From positions 1-64,000 of the forward strand of contig NZ_FNFF01000001.1 of the NCBI RefSeq assembly GCF_900100315.1: DNA of 64,000 nt. Reading direction: 5' to 3'. The position numbers and the translations under genes are program-made. The notes under the pieces were generated by a model. That model searched no databases and was not told where the DNA came from. It worked only from the letters and a program-made list of their open reading frames with translations. Shown here one piece after another: positions 25,127 through 33,659 of the stretch. This stretch comes from Streptomyces indicus (GTDB taxonomy: Bacteria; Actinomycetota; Actinomycetes; Streptomycetales; Streptomycetaceae). How positions within the stretch are numbered: the stretch's first letter is position 1; each line of letters begins with the position of its first letter.

Positions 25127-25461
25127 GGTGGCAACACCTCCGCTGATCCGCGGGCGGACCGGGAAGTCCTCGCCGCGGACATCGACCTCGAACGTCAACT
25201 CCCTTATGAGGCGCCTTCCCCCGGACTTCACGGGCATGTACGGCTGCTTCGCGACAAGTCCGCCGACATCGGCCCGTCCCGCCTCCTCGCGACGGCTTGC
25301 GGCCATCGACCGTCGACGCGGCACGCATATGCCCTGCGGACCGGGGCACATGGGTGGAGCGTCACACCGGCCGGACGCCGTCAGCGCTGGGCGAAGAAGT
25401 GACCGGCCGTGGACGCGGTCACGCGCGTGCCACACCACAGACTCGGAAGATCGGATACGTG
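25127..25461. other. Divergent intergenic region
   Basis: 335 bp between a minus-strand and a plus-strand small gene; it may in part be coding if the minus-strand gene starts upstream (see that entry). Otherwise I see no RNA gene, operator or repeat. Confidence 0.4.
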
Positions 25462-25617
25462 ATGATTGTTCTCGGACTCATTCTGCTGCTCATCGGCATG
25501 CTGGTGGGCGTGTCCCTGCTGACGACCGTCGGCGGCATCCTCATCGTGGTCGGCGCGATCCTGTGGGTCCTCGGTGCGACGGGCCGCGCGGTCGGCGGAC
25601 GCAAGCACTACTTCTGA
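25462..25617 (+). CDS. DUF6131-like small membrane protein
   Basis: 51 residues: two hydrophobic helices (IVLGLILLLIGMLVGVSLL and VGGILIVVGAILWVLG) followed by a short basic tail GRAVGGRKHYF. This is the pattern of the actinobacterial DUF6131 family, unknown function, often stress-inducible. GTG 25459 just before the ATG may be the actual start; GGAAGA lies about 10 nt upstream. Confidence 0.75.
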   Translation: MIVLGLILLLIGMLVGVSLLTTVGGILIVVGAILWVLGATGRAVGGRKHYF

Positions 25618-25677
25618 CCCGTACCCGTACATCGATCACCGGCAGGTCACCGGCCACCGGCACGCCATGCACCGGAC

Positions 25678-25708
25678 GGGCTGCGCGGAGGCTCCCTCCG
25701 CGCAGCCC
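25678..25708. terminator. Bidirectional hairpin terminator
   Basis: Perfect 12-bp arms GGGCTGCGCGGA (25678-25689) and complement (25697-25708), 7-nt loop, between convergent genes ending at 25617 and 25713. Confidence 0.8.
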
Positions 25709-25712
25709 CGGT

Positions 25713-26021
25713 TCAGACGGCCATGCCATAGACGATCGTGAACACCGTGCCGAGCGAACCGATGATGAACACGCCCGTCAGGCCGGCCACGATCAGTCCC
25801 TTGCCCTGCTCGGCGCTGAAGGTGTCCCGCAGGGCGGTGGCGCCGATCCGTTGCTTGGCCGCGCCCCAGATGGCGATGGCCAGGCAGATCAGGATGGCGG
25901 TCGCCATCACGATCTGCACCATCGTGCGGGCCTCGGCGCCGAGGCTGCCGAACGGGCCCCAGTCCGGGGCGATTCCACCGATGATGGTGGTGATGTCGCC
26001 CTCTTCCGCTGCGATCCGCAT
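25713..26021 (-). CDS. Two-helix integral membrane protein, pilin-subunit-like
   Basis: 102 residues; ATG 26021 with GAAGGGG 6 nt upstream. Two long hydrophobic helices (TMVQIVMATAILICLAIAIWG and GLIVAGLTGVFIIGSLGTVF) separated by a basic loop. The size, two-helix layout and loop resemble small conserved membrane proteins of actinobacterial conjugation modules (VirB2/DUF6112-like), but no other transfer gene is nearby, so the role is open. Possibly a remnant or a repurposed protein. Confidence 0.6.
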   Translation of the reverse strand: MRIAAEEGDITTIIGGIAPDWGPFGSLGAEARTMVQIVMATAILICLAIAIWGAAKQRIGATALRDTFSAEQGKGLIVAGLTGVFIIGSLGTVFTIVYGMAV

Positions 26022-26247
26022 GCCGCACCCCTTCACTGTCGCGCTGTCACGCAGCCGGCAGGGAAGCAGCCCGCCGGGTGCGCTCCGGGCCTCCTGCGAT
26101 TTCCTCAGGTGGTCATGGGCCGGGTCAAGAGGGTGTCCACCGCTCGTCGCGGCGGGACCCCGCCCGGCGGCGCCGGCGCGACGCGTGTCCGGCCGGGGAT
26201 CGCGGGTATTCGGGCGGGCGACGCACCGACGAGACCTTGGAGGCCAG

Positions 26248-26391
26248 ATGCCCGGCATCCTCAACCGCATCAAGCGGTACAGCCGCACCCCGCAGGGGCG
26301 GCGCACCATCGCCTCGGCGCAGCGCGCGGCCCGCGACCCGCGCAAGCGCGCCCAGGCGCGCTCGCTCCTCGGCCGGTTGCGCCGCCGCTGA
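26248..26391 (+). CDS. Small highly basic protein
   Basis: 47 residues, about one third Arg/Lys (ILNRIKRYSRTPQGRRTIAS, PRKRAQARSLLGRLRRR). GGAGG lies 4 nt before ATG 26248. No fold assigned; likely nucleic-acid binding or structural in role by charge alone. Similar short Arg-rich proteins are common in Streptomyces. Confidence 0.6.
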   Translation: MPGILNRIKRYSRTPQGRRTIASAQRAARDPRKRAQARSLLGRLRRR

Positions 26392-26512
26392 GAGCGGACC
26401 GCTTACCCCGGCCGCGGCGTGGCTCGATGAACGTCCGCGGCCCGGGAGTCGAGACCGGAGAGTGCGGTCGACGCGTCGGCAGGATCGCCACGCGCCGGCC
26501 GCACTCCGCGTC

Positions 26513-27979
26513 TCAGCCGATGGGAACGGTCAGCTGTGACTGGTTGCCGATGCCCACCGTGCTCGGCCCGTTGCCTATCGCGTTCCACACCTCGACGCGC
26601 ACGGTGCCGTTGGTCATCGTGCCGTGCGTGCCGGTGGCGGAGCGGAGACCGCGTGTGTGCGTGTAGTGCTCGTAGCCCGGCACCGGGTCGGTGGCGAAGT
26701 AGTGGTACGTCTCCGCGCGTTCCCAGCTGCCGTCGCCCGTCCGGTCGTAACTCACCCTTATCTGCTGCCCGTTGGCGACGGTCGTACCGGCGTCGACGAA
26801 GAGGTCGAACTGCGTCGAGCCGCCCGTGTACGCGCCGCTGACGCCTGTCGCCGTGAAGACCTGCGGGTTGTGCGGGGTGCCGTCACGGTTCACGCCGCCC
26901 GCCGAGGCGAGCGTGACGGTCGAGGCGGACGGCTGGGCGGCGCCGAGCGTGCCGCCGCTGCGCAGGTGGAGTGCGGTCGGGTCACCGGGATCGGGGCCGG
27001 GGTCCGTGCCGCCGCCCCGGGTCCACACCGCCACGTAGTCCACCAGCATCGGGCGGCCCGACACGGTCTCCGCGACCGGGGTGGCGTGGCCCGCGACACC
27101 GTCGGGGAAGGCGCCGCCCATCGCCACGTTGAGCAGGATGAAGTAGCCGGCGTGGCTGGTCATGTTCTGCCACGCCTCGGCGCCGACCCGGTTCTCGTCG
27201 ACGCTCTGGTACAGCTGCCCGTCGACGTACCAGCGCAACACGTTGGGGCTGACGCTGCGGTCCCATTCGAAGCGGTACGTGTGGAAGGCGGACTGGCAGC
27301 TCGCGCCCGGGCAGGCCCGGCTCGCTCCGATGCCCTGGGTCTCGTTGCAGGGGCCGCCCGGGTTCACGCCGCAATGCAGCACGCCCCAGACGGAGTTGAT
27401 CCCGTTGACGTTCTCCATGATGTCGAACTCGCCGATGGCCGGCCAGTTCCAGTAGTTGCCGCGGTACGGTGCGCCGAGCGCCCAGAAGGCCGGCCAGTAG
27501 CCGAGGGCCTGCCTGCCGGTGACGTTCGGCATCTGAATGCGGCCCTCGATGGCGAGCGTGCCGCCCGCGGGTGCCTTGAAGTCGGCGCGGCGGGTCTCGA
27601 TGCGGCCCGAAGTCCAGTTGCCCGCGCTGTCCTTGAGTGGGGTGATCCGGAGGTTGCCCGCGCCGTCGAGGCTGAGGTTGGACGGGTTCGCGGTGTAGTT
27701 CTGGATCTCGCCCGTGCCCCAGTTCGCGGGTCCGCCGGGGTAGTTGTGGCCGGTGTCGATCTGCCAGTTCGCGGACGAGGGCAGCGTGTTGCCCGGCCCG
27801 GTGAAGTCGTCGCTCCACTGCAAGGTCCAGCCGGGCGGGGGCGGCGGCACGTCTCCGCGCGCGTCGGCGGGCAGCATCACGGTGACGACCCCGACCGCCG
27901 CGAGGGCCGCGATCAGCGCGGCTCTCCAGCGGCTCAGGGCCCGGGGATGGGCGGCGGACGTCGTACGGCTCGTTCTCAT
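26513..27979 (-). CDS. Secreted GH16 endo-beta-1,3-glucanase with C-terminal glucan-binding domain
   Basis: 488 residues. Signal peptide 1-41 (ALIAALAAVGVVTVMLPADA). GH16 catalytic domain at about 50-325 with the active-site signature GEFDIMENV (E184 nucleophile, D186, E189 acid/base) and substrate-cleft aromatics (YWPAFWALG, WYVDGQ). The C-terminal 140 residues (LHLRSGGTLG, FDLFVDAGTT, SYDRTGDGSWER) look like a CBM56-type beta-1,3-glucan binding module. Expected substrate is laminarin or fungal wall glucan. ATG 27979 follows GGAGG by 4 nt. A CebR-like operator lies 33-46 bp upstream, implying sugar-responsive repression. Confidence 0.93.
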   Translation of the reverse strand: MRTSRTTSAAHPRALSRWRAALIAALAAVGVVTVMLPADARGDVPPPPPGWTLQWSDDFTGPGNTLPSSANWQIDTGHNYPGGPANWGTGEIQNYTANPSNLSLDGAGNLRITPLKDSAGNWTSGRIETRRADFKAPAGGTLAIEGRIQMPNVTGRQALGYWPAFWALGAPYRGNYWNWPAIGEFDIMENVNGINSVWGVLHCGVNPGGPCNETQGIGASRACPGASCQSAFHTYRFEWDRSVSPNVLRWYVDGQLYQSVDENRVGAEAWQNMTSHAGYFILLNVAMGGAFPDGVAGHATPVAETVSGRPMLVDYVAVWTRGGGTDPGPDPGDPTALHLRSGGTLGAAQPSASTVTLASAGGVNRDGTPHNPQVFTATGVSGAYTGGSTQFDLFVDAGTTVANGQQIRVSYDRTGDGSWERAETYHYFATDPVPGYEHYTHTRGLRSATGTHGTMTNGTVRVEVWNAIGNGPSTVGIGNQSQLTVPIG

Positions 27980-28415
27980 GGCGCCTCCGTGGGGCGTGGG
28001 CCGGTGGGGGGTGAGAGCGCTCCCACGGTTCTTGTATTCAAGGAATCCGGTGCCGTCTATGGCATGACTCGGCCAAGTTTTGAAGGCGACGAGGTCGTCA
28101 GGGGGCGGGTGTGGCGTGGGCGTGCGCCGCGCGTTCGCGGTCTGTTCAGGGAGTTACGGAGCGGCGGGGACCAGGTGCCCCGGTGTCGCCCGAAGTGTGA
28201 GCCCACCCATATGACCCGGCGCACACCCTAAGGACGCTAGTAGAGCCGCCGGCCCTGGGCAGAGGGGCGAGGGCGCCGAGGGGGCGGATTTCGCGACGCC
28301 GTCTGCTGCCCGGGGTAGTACGTGCCGCCTTTGCGTCGGTCCGCTCGCCGGCGTTAGGGCTGGCTGATGTTCCCCGTACAGCCGGGAGCACCGGCCGGAG
28401 GAGAAAGGTCAGCAC
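27980..28415. promoter_or_regulatory. Divergent control region, glucanase / LCP gene
   Basis: 436 bp holding promoters of both genes and the CebR-like box at 28012-28025. A locally AT-rich stretch (28028-28085, containing TTCTTGTATTCAAGGAA) is a likely promoter area. No coding region is convincing. Confidence 0.55.
28012..28025. promoter_or_regulatory. CebR-like operator TGAGAGCGCTCCCA
   Basis: Matches the published CebR (LacI family) box TGGGAGCGCTCCCA at 13 of 14 positions, 33-46 bp upstream of the GH16 start codon. LacI regulators of Streptomyces bind such boxes and are released by cello- or gluco-oligosaccharides. Confidence 0.7.
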
Positions 28416-29582
28416 ATGGCGCAGAAGCACCGCCCTCACCGTCACGCGGCGCAGCCGGACGGCGCTGCACCAGGCTCGCGTGACAGACCTTCGCTGCCCG
28501 GCACCGGCCGCAAGACGCACGGCCGATCGCGGCACAAATCCCGCGGCAGGAAGCTGCGTTACGTGGCCTGGGGCGCCTTGGGCCTCGTGCTCGCCACCGG
28601 CGGAGGCCTCGCCTACGCATGGCAGCACCTCGACGGCAACATCGCGTCCACGGACCTCGACGCCGCACTCGGCGGGGACCGGCCTGCCGCGCAGCGCGGC
28701 GGGGCGCAGAACATCCTGCTGCTCGGCTCCGACTCCCGTGCGGGCACGCACGGCGCGTACGGATCCGGCGTGGCCGGAGCGCGCGCCGACACGGCGATGG
28801 TCCTGCACGTCGACAAGAGCCACCGGAAGGCCTCCGTGGTCAGCATCCCGCGCGACACCCTGGTCGAGCGGCCCGCGTGTCCGAAGTCCGGCGGGGGCAG
28901 CGCTCCCGGCGCACGGCAGGCGATGTTCAACTCCTCGTACGCGGTCGGCGGCCCTGCCTGCACCGTGAAGACGGTCGAGCAGATGTCCGGCCTGCGCATG
29001 GACCACTACCTCGAGGTGGACTTCAAGGGGTTCCGGAAGCTCGTCGACGAGCTCGGCGGCGTCGACCTCACCACCCGCACGGCCATCAAGGACCACAACA
29101 GCGGCCTGTCCCTCACCGCGGGCAAGCACCGGCTCGACGGTGAGCAGTCCCTCGCGCTCGTCCGCACCCGGCACGGCGTGGGCGACGGCAGCGATCTCGG
29201 CCGGATCCAGCTCCAGCAGGCGTTCGTCAAGGCACTGATCCACCGGGCGCACGCCGTCGACCCGCTGGGCGACCCGGCGCAGTCCTACGCGCTCGCCGAC
29301 ACCGCGACCAAGAGCATCCGCACGGACTCCGAGCTGGCGTCGGCAGGCAAGCTGCTCGGTCTGGCGAAGGACCTCGACGGCATCAGCCCCGAGCGCACCC
29401 GGATGCTCACCCTGCCCGTCACGTACGACGCGCGGGACGCAGGGCGGGTCCTGCCCCTGGACAAGGCGTCGGACCAGGTGTGGACGGCCCTGCGGCACGA
29501 CCGGCCCGTCCCGGCGGATGCCACGTCGTCGTCCGTCGGCGACCAGGGGAAGACGCCCCTGTCCTCGGGCGGACGCGCGTGA
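28416..29582 (+). CDS. LytR-CpsA-Psr (LCP) family cell-wall ligase
   Basis: 388 residues. Basic cytoplasmic N-terminus of about 50 residues, one membrane helix (YVAWGALGLVLATGGGLAYA), then an extracytoplasmic LCP domain (about 95-330): ILLLGSDSR, ARADTAMVLHVD, VVSIPRDTLV, LVDELGGVDL and LVRTRHGVGDGSDLGRIQLQ carry the conserved Asp and Arg that bind polyprenyl pyrophosphate. LCP proteins attach teichoic acids or other glycopolymers to peptidoglycan. GGAGGAGAAAGG precedes ATG 28416. Converges closely (13 bp) with the DUF6629 gene. Confidence 0.93.
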   Translation: MAQKHRPHRHAAQPDGAAPGSRDRPSLPGTGRKTHGRSRHKSRGRKLRYVAWGALGLVLATGGGLAYAWQHLDGNIASTDLDAALGGDRPAAQRGGAQNILLLGSDSRAGTHGAYGSGVAGARADTAMVLHVDKSHRKASVVSIPRDTLVERPACPKSGGGSAPGARQAMFNSSYAVGGPACTVKTVEQMSGLRMDHYLEVDFKGFRKLVDELGGVDLTTRTAIKDHNSGLSLTAGKHRLDGEQSLALVRTRHGVGDGSDLGRIQLQQAFVKALIHRAHAVDPLGDPAQSYALADTATKSIRTDSELASAGKLLGLAKDLDGISPERTRMLTLPVTYDARDAGRVLPLDKASDQVWTALRHDRPVPADATSSSVGDQGKTPLSSGGRA

Positions 29583-29595
29583 CGGCAGGGCGGGA

Positions 29596-30252
29596 CTATC
29601 GCAAGCCGGCCGGCCGTACGAGAGGTGAGGCAGCCGACGGCCGTACGGTGCCGGTCCACCGGTAGAGGACCAAGGAGCAGACCGCGGCCCACGCGCACCA
29701 CGTCGAGATGAATTCCATCCGCCACACCACCGCACACAGTGCCGCCCCGATTCCGGCCAGGAGCCCGAGCAGGACGAGGCCCTTGTCTCCGGACATCAGC
29801 AGCGCCCCGACGGTCGACAGGAGGTAGGCGCCCAGCAGCAGGGGCGCGTACGGAAGGCCGATGGCGTAGCCCATCGTGTGGCCGCGGATCTCGGCCACGA
29901 CCGGTGTCGTGGCCAGGGTGTGGGCGAGGGCGGTCGAGGTGAGGACCCCGGCCGCCACGGGGAGCAGCAGACGGCGGCGCGCCCGGTCCGGAGCGGCGCA
30001 CAGCACGCCGAGAGAAACCCACAGGGGCAGCAGGGGCAGGGCGATCACCGCCCAGGCGGTGGTGGCGGGGCCGCTGCCGCCCCCGGCGTTCCAGATGACC
30101 GCCTCGATCACTTGGTGCGCCCCGAGGAGCAGCGGGAGCGCGGCCAGTGGCACCGCGCGGCGGCGCCGGCGGGCCGCCCGGATCACGCAGGCCGCGCCGA
30201 CGGTCGTGATGATCCCGCCCGCGACGAGATCGGCCGAGGCGCTCCAGCACAT
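29596..30252 (-). CDS. DUF6629 family membrane protein
   Basis: 218 residues beginning MCWSASADLVAGGIITTVG, the signature of Streptomyces DUF6629 proteins. About seven hydrophobic helices with short loops; a conserved His-rich helix end (LLLGAHQVIEAVIWNAGG) and GHTMGYAIGLPYA could bind a ligand or metal. Function unknown. Ribosome site is weak (AGGAC). Lies 13 bp from the convergent LCP gene. Confidence 0.82.
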   Translation of the reverse strand: MCWSASADLVAGGIITTVGAACVIRAARRRRRAVPLAALPLLLGAHQVIEAVIWNAGGGSGPATTAWAVIALPLLPLWVSLGVLCAAPDRARRRLLLPVAAGVLTSTALAHTLATTPVVAEIRGHTMGYAIGLPYAPLLLGAYLLSTVGALLMSGDKGLVLLGLLAGIGAALCAVVWRMEFISTWCAWAAVCSLVLYRWTGTVRPSAASPLVRPAGLR

Positions 30253-30361
30253 ACGCGCCACGCTACGTCCTGGGCTCGGGGCGCGCGCCGCGGGCGCGGC
30301 CGCACAGGGATCGTGCCGGGACCTGTCCGGCCGTGCCCAGGCCTGGCCCGCCTGGCCGTGC

Positions 30362-31351
30362 CTAGCCTTGGCCCGGATCCCGCGGAGTGTGCTGATCCGT
30401 GTAATGCGCCCTGAGCAGGTCGATGCCCCAGTCGTGGCGCAGGTGCCGCCACACCGAGTGGGCGTGGTTGCCGTCGTCCTGGGTGTTGTCGTACTCGATG
30501 AGGAACTCGGGTGTCCGTACGCAGTAGTAGTGCCGGTCACCGGGATCCGTTCCTCCGGCCCAGGCGAAGGAGATCCCGTCCAGGCCGCGTCGGCGGAGTT
30601 CGGACCAGCAGGCCTGTGCGTAGGCGGCGGGGGCGCGGTCGAGGTAGCGGTGCACGAGGCGTTCGACGAGCTGCTGCTGCGGGGTGGTCATGGCGTCGTA
30701 GGTGAGGCCGGGAGGAAGGACGCCGGGGTCGGCGAACGGGTCGTCGCGGGTGAGGATGTCGTCCGGCGGTTCGGTGGCGAAGATCGCCGAGGTGCGTCGC
30801 GTGCGGTCCAGGCCGGTGACCAGTTCGCGGGCCAAGTCCTCTTCCGGGCCGAGCAGTCGGCGACCCGCGTGCGGGCCTTCGGCGATCCGGGCCGGCTCCG
30901 CGCCGATGAAGTGGGGCGTGACCCGTACGTCTTCGCCGGCCACCACGACGTGGACGGCGAGGTGGTGGCCGTTCATCCGCCAGCCCCAGGGACCGTCCGT
31001 GTCCGGATCTCCAAGGAGCCGCAGCCAGTACCGGTCCGGGCCCGGTGCGCCGACGAGTTCACGGCGGTGCCGCTCCACTTCGATGGCGCCCAGGGCGAGT
31101 TCCGCGCCGAGGGTGCCGTGCGCGGCGGCCAGGACCCCGTCGACCGCCGCACGCTGTTCGCCGTCCAGCGCTTCGGTGGACAACCCGGGCCGCGAGCCCG
31201 GCAGATACGTCCACTCCCGCAGCTCGGGCGCGTCGAGGCGGCTCGGCGCCGTCCGCAGTTCCCGCACCTGCTCCGGGTCAAGCACCTTCAGCAACGCGTG
31301 TACAGCCGCCCGTAGTTCGGCCGCTGTCGACTCCGCTCCGGTCCCGCCCAT
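30362..31351 (-). CDS. DUF3500 family protein
   Basis: 329 residues; ATG 31351 follows GAGGAGG by 5 nt. Matches the DUF3500 pattern: GPWGWRMNGHHLAVHVVV, VTPHFIGAEPARI, SFAWAGGTDPGDRHYYCVRT and FLIEYDNTQDDGNHAHSVWR. The His/Asp/Asn-rich C-terminal segment suggests metal or substrate binding; the family has no firmly assigned reaction. It lies 103 bp after the sucrase/ferredoxin-like gene on the same strand and may be the last gene of the repeat-protein operon. Confidence 0.85.
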   Translation of the reverse strand: MGGTGAESTAAELRAAVHALLKVLDPEQVRELRTAPSRLDAPELREWTYLPGSRPGLSTEALDGEQRAAVDGVLAAAHGTLGAELALGAIEVERHRRELVGAPGPDRYWLRLLGDPDTDGPWGWRMNGHHLAVHVVVAGEDVRVTPHFIGAEPARIAEGPHAGRRLLGPEEDLARELVTGLDRTRRTSAIFATEPPDDILTRDDPFADPGVLPPGLTYDAMTTPQQQLVERLVHRYLDRAPAAYAQACWSELRRRGLDGISFAWAGGTDPGDRHYYCVRTPEFLIEYDNTQDDGNHAHSVWRHLRHDWGIDLLRAHYTDQHTPRDPGQG

Positions 31352-31454
31352 CGTTCCTCCTCGCCGCCGTGCACCCCGAGGGCTGTGCTGCTTCCCCTGG
31401 GCTCCCGGGATCTGTCATGCGTCCTCGTCGGGAAGGCTACTTCGCCGTCCGGCG

Positions 31455-32384
31455 TCAGAACCGGTCGCCGTCGCGTTCCGTGCGCTGTCCGTCCACCGAG
31501 ACCGAGGCGGCCTCGTAGACGACGGTGGAGCTCATGGAGATTCCCTTGCAGGTCAGTTGGCGCGCCGGCGTCCGACGGGAGCGCACCTCCACGTCGTAGA
31601 CGCTCGCCCGCGGGGTGCGCTCGCGCAGGCGGACGTGCCAGTGGTCGCCGTCGCGCGAGGTGTGCTCGACCGCGTAGTGGTGCCGTCCCGCCGGACCGAA
31701 GCGGGCGAGCAGCGCGATGACCGCGGTCTGCTGCGGCGGGAAGAGGTTCGTGTAGCCCCGCAGATGCTCGGCGTGCACGCGGTCGGCCAGATGCTCCTCG
31801 ACGACCGCGACGGCGGAGGCGGCGTCGAGGTTGCCGTAGTACACGCCGTCGGGTGCGACGACGACGTTGGCGGCGAACCTGTCGCCCCCGATGTGCGTGC
31901 ATTCCCAGACCAGTTCGGGCCAGCGCTCGCTCAACGCCCGGGCCACCGGCCGTCCCCGCACGGCACAGCACACGTCGTGCAGGCCGTGGGCGCAGACGAG
32001 GACGACGGGCGGAGCGGCGCTGTCACCGGGTGCGGCGAGGGCGTCGACGATGCCGCCGAGGTCCCGGTCGTGCGTCCAGGTGCCCCAACTCTGGCGGTGG
32101 GCGCCCTCGTTGTCGTGGTGCAGCACGGCCCACCGCCGGGGTCCTTCGGGGGTGTGCCGGCCGTGGCGGCGGATCAGGAGGATGCGGGCCCGCAGCGCCT
32201 GGGCGGCGGAGAACACGCGTTGCCGGGTGCCGGGTTCGAGCGGAAGGCCGTCGAAGCCGTTGGGCGGCCAGCCTCCCCGGTACTCGATGAGGATCCAGGT
32301 CGTGCCGTATGGTGCCGTGCCCGCGAGCGGATCCTTCCGCTGCCTCGCGGCTTCGGCGCAGAAGAACCCGGGGGACTTGGTCAT
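31455..32384 (-). CDS. Sucrase/ferredoxin-like (thioredoxin-fold) protein
   Basis: 309 residues from ATG 32384; GTG 32391 is an alternative. Family signature of Suc_Fer-like proteins: VCAHGLHDVCCAVRGRPV (C131, C139, C140) and CTHIGGDRFAANVVV (C162, H164), likely ligands of a [2Fe-2S] cluster in a thioredoxin-like ferredoxin fold. Such proteins may donate electrons. It begins 10 nt after the stop of the JmjC oxygenase gene, so the pair is almost certainly cotranscribed, and it could keep the oxygenase iron reduced. That role is inference. Confidence 0.88.
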   Translation of the reverse strand: MTKSPGFFCAEAARQRKDPLAGTAPYGTTWILIEYRGGWPPNGFDGLPLEPGTRQRVFSAAQALRARILLIRRHGRHTPEGPRRWAVLHHDNEGAHRQSWGTWTHDRDLGGIVDALAAPGDSAAPPVVLVCAHGLHDVCCAVRGRPVARALSERWPELVWECTHIGGDRFAANVVVAPDGVYYGNLDAASAVAVVEEHLADRVHAEHLRGYTNLFPPQQTAVIALLARFGPAGRHHYAVEHTSRDGDHWHVRLRERTPRASVYDVEVRSRRTPARQLTCKGISMSSTVVYEAASVSVDGQRTERDGDRF

Positions 32385-32394
32385 CGCCCCCACG

Positions 32395-33648
32395 TCACGA
32401 TCCGTCGGGCACCGCTACGCCCGCGCGCAGCAGCCGTTCGGCGAGGCCGAGGCCGAGCTCGTACGCGGCGTGCGGGCGGCCGTCCAGCAGGACGGTCACC
32501 GCCGGCAGCTCATCCTCGGGGAAGTCGAGCCACCCCGCCCGGGTGCGCAGACGCCGCCCGTCCAGGCGTGCCTCCAGGGCCTCGCGGAGCCGGACCTGCG
32601 TATCGGGGGTGAGGCCTTTGAGGGCCGCGAGCTGGGCCAGTGGTCCCAGCGGGGCGGGGCGGGCCTGGGCGCGCCGGGCGCGGTGGAACAGCGGTGCGGG
32701 ATCGGTCTCGGTCAGGGCGGCGACGAGGCGTCGGCGGACGAGGTCGAGGTCCGCGCCGGGGCCCTCGGCACCGAGTGGCAGGGAGGCGCGCATCTCGGGG
32801 TCCTCGCGCAGCAACGCCAGGGCGGACTGGGCGAGTTGTTCGGCCAGCGCGTGGCGCGTCCAGGTGTGGACGCCGAGTGTCAGGTGGATCGACACGGCGC
32901 CCTGCGCCTGGGCCGCGTGCAGCCAGCCGCGCGGCAGGTAGAGGACGTCGCCCGGTTCGAGCACCGTGTCCAGGTACGGATCGTCCTTGGCCGCCTGCGC
33001 GACCGCCGCGCGGTGGTCGGTCCAGGGCTGGTCGCGCAGCGGGTCGGGGTGGACGGGCTCGTGGATCATCCAGCGCTTGGTGCCCGCGATCTGGAGGACG
33101 AAGACGTCGTGGACGTCGTAGTGGTCGTCGAACCCGCGGTTCTGCGGCGGTGTGATGTAGGCGTTGGCCTGCACGGGGTGTCCGAGTTCGGTGCCGAGGC
33201 GGGCGGCGAGGTCCGCCACCGGCTCCCAGGTGCGGTGCAGGGCTTGCAGGACGAGGGTGGCGCCGTCCGCGAAGCTGCGCCACAGGGCGGTGTCGTCGAG
33301 CTGGTCGCCGATCGATGCCCCGACACCCGCCGGGGACGTGAACGAGGCTTCCGGAAGCGTGGCTCCGTCCTTGGCCACGCGGAGGAACGGGGTCCGCAGA
33401 CCGCGGCGGGCGATGAGCTCGTCGACGGCGTCGGCGGAGAACAGGTCGCCGAAGTCGTCGGCGGCGCGGGTGAGCAGCGGCGCGCGCGACCAGTGGTCGC
33501 GGGCGAACTCCTCGCGGGTCAGGCGCGTCAGGCGTCCGAGCGGGACGCCGCCGCCCGGCTGGGCGTCGGCGTCCCGCTGTTCACGGGGAGGCGTGCTCCG
33601 CTGTTCACGGGGAGGCGTGCTCCGCTGTTCACGGGGAGGCGTGCTCAA
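32395..33648 (-). CDS. JmjC/cupin_4 2-oxoglutarate-dependent oxygenase (ribosomal-oxygenase-like)
   Basis: 417 residues from TTG 33648, chosen because AAGGA sits 8 nt upstream and no ATG or GTG follows before the conserved domain. After three STPPREQR repeats (about residues 2-25) comes a JmjC domain of the NO66/MINA/YcfD class: facial triad H176-x-D178 (DDHYDVHD) and H244 (LPRGWLHAA), likely 2-oxoglutarate Lys191 (GTKRW), then a C-terminal winged-helix-like region as in ribosomal oxygenases. Family members hydroxylate His or Arg in protein substrates. Directly follows a His-containing repeat protein; the stop codon of that gene overlaps this ribosome site. Confidence 0.92.
   Translation of the reverse strand: MSTPPREQRSTPPREQRSTPPREQRDADAQPGGGVPLGRLTRLTREEFARDHWSRAPLLTRAADDFGDLFSADAVDELIARRGLRTPFLRVAKDGATLPEASFTSPAGVGASIGDQLDDTALWRSFADGATLVLQALHRTWEPVADLAARLGTELGHPVQANAYITPPQNRGFDDHYDVHDVFVLQIAGTKRWMIHEPVHPDPLRDQPWTDHRAAVAQAAKDDPYLDTVLEPGDVLYLPRGWLHAAQAQGAVSIHLTLGVHTWTRHALAEQLAQSALALLREDPEMRASLPLGAEGPGADLDLVRRRLVAALTETDPAPLFHRARRAQARPAPLGPLAQLAALKGLTPDTQVRLREALEARLDGRRLRTRAGWLDFPEDELPAVTVLLDGRPHAAYELGLGLAERLLRAGVAVPDGS
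33574..33645. repeat. Three perfect 24-bp tandem repeats at the oxygenase 5' end
   Basis: CCGCTGTTCACGGGGAGGCGTGCT copies at 33574-33597, 33598-33621 and 33622-33645 are identical (unit split here only for description: CCGCTGTTCACG then GGGAGGCGTGCT). In frame they encode STPPREQR three times at the N-terminus. Copy number could vary without frameshift. Confidence 0.95.
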
Positions 33649-33659
33649 ACGCGGCGTCC

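Noticed and set aside
25713..26021. Part of a conjugative element.
   Set aside because: The protein resembles small transfer-module membrane proteins, but no ATPase, relaxase, integrase, att repeat or tRNA is nearby.
33574..33645. The three 24-bp repeats as a CRISPR-like array.
   Set aside because: They are directly tandem with no spacers and lie in frame in a coding region.
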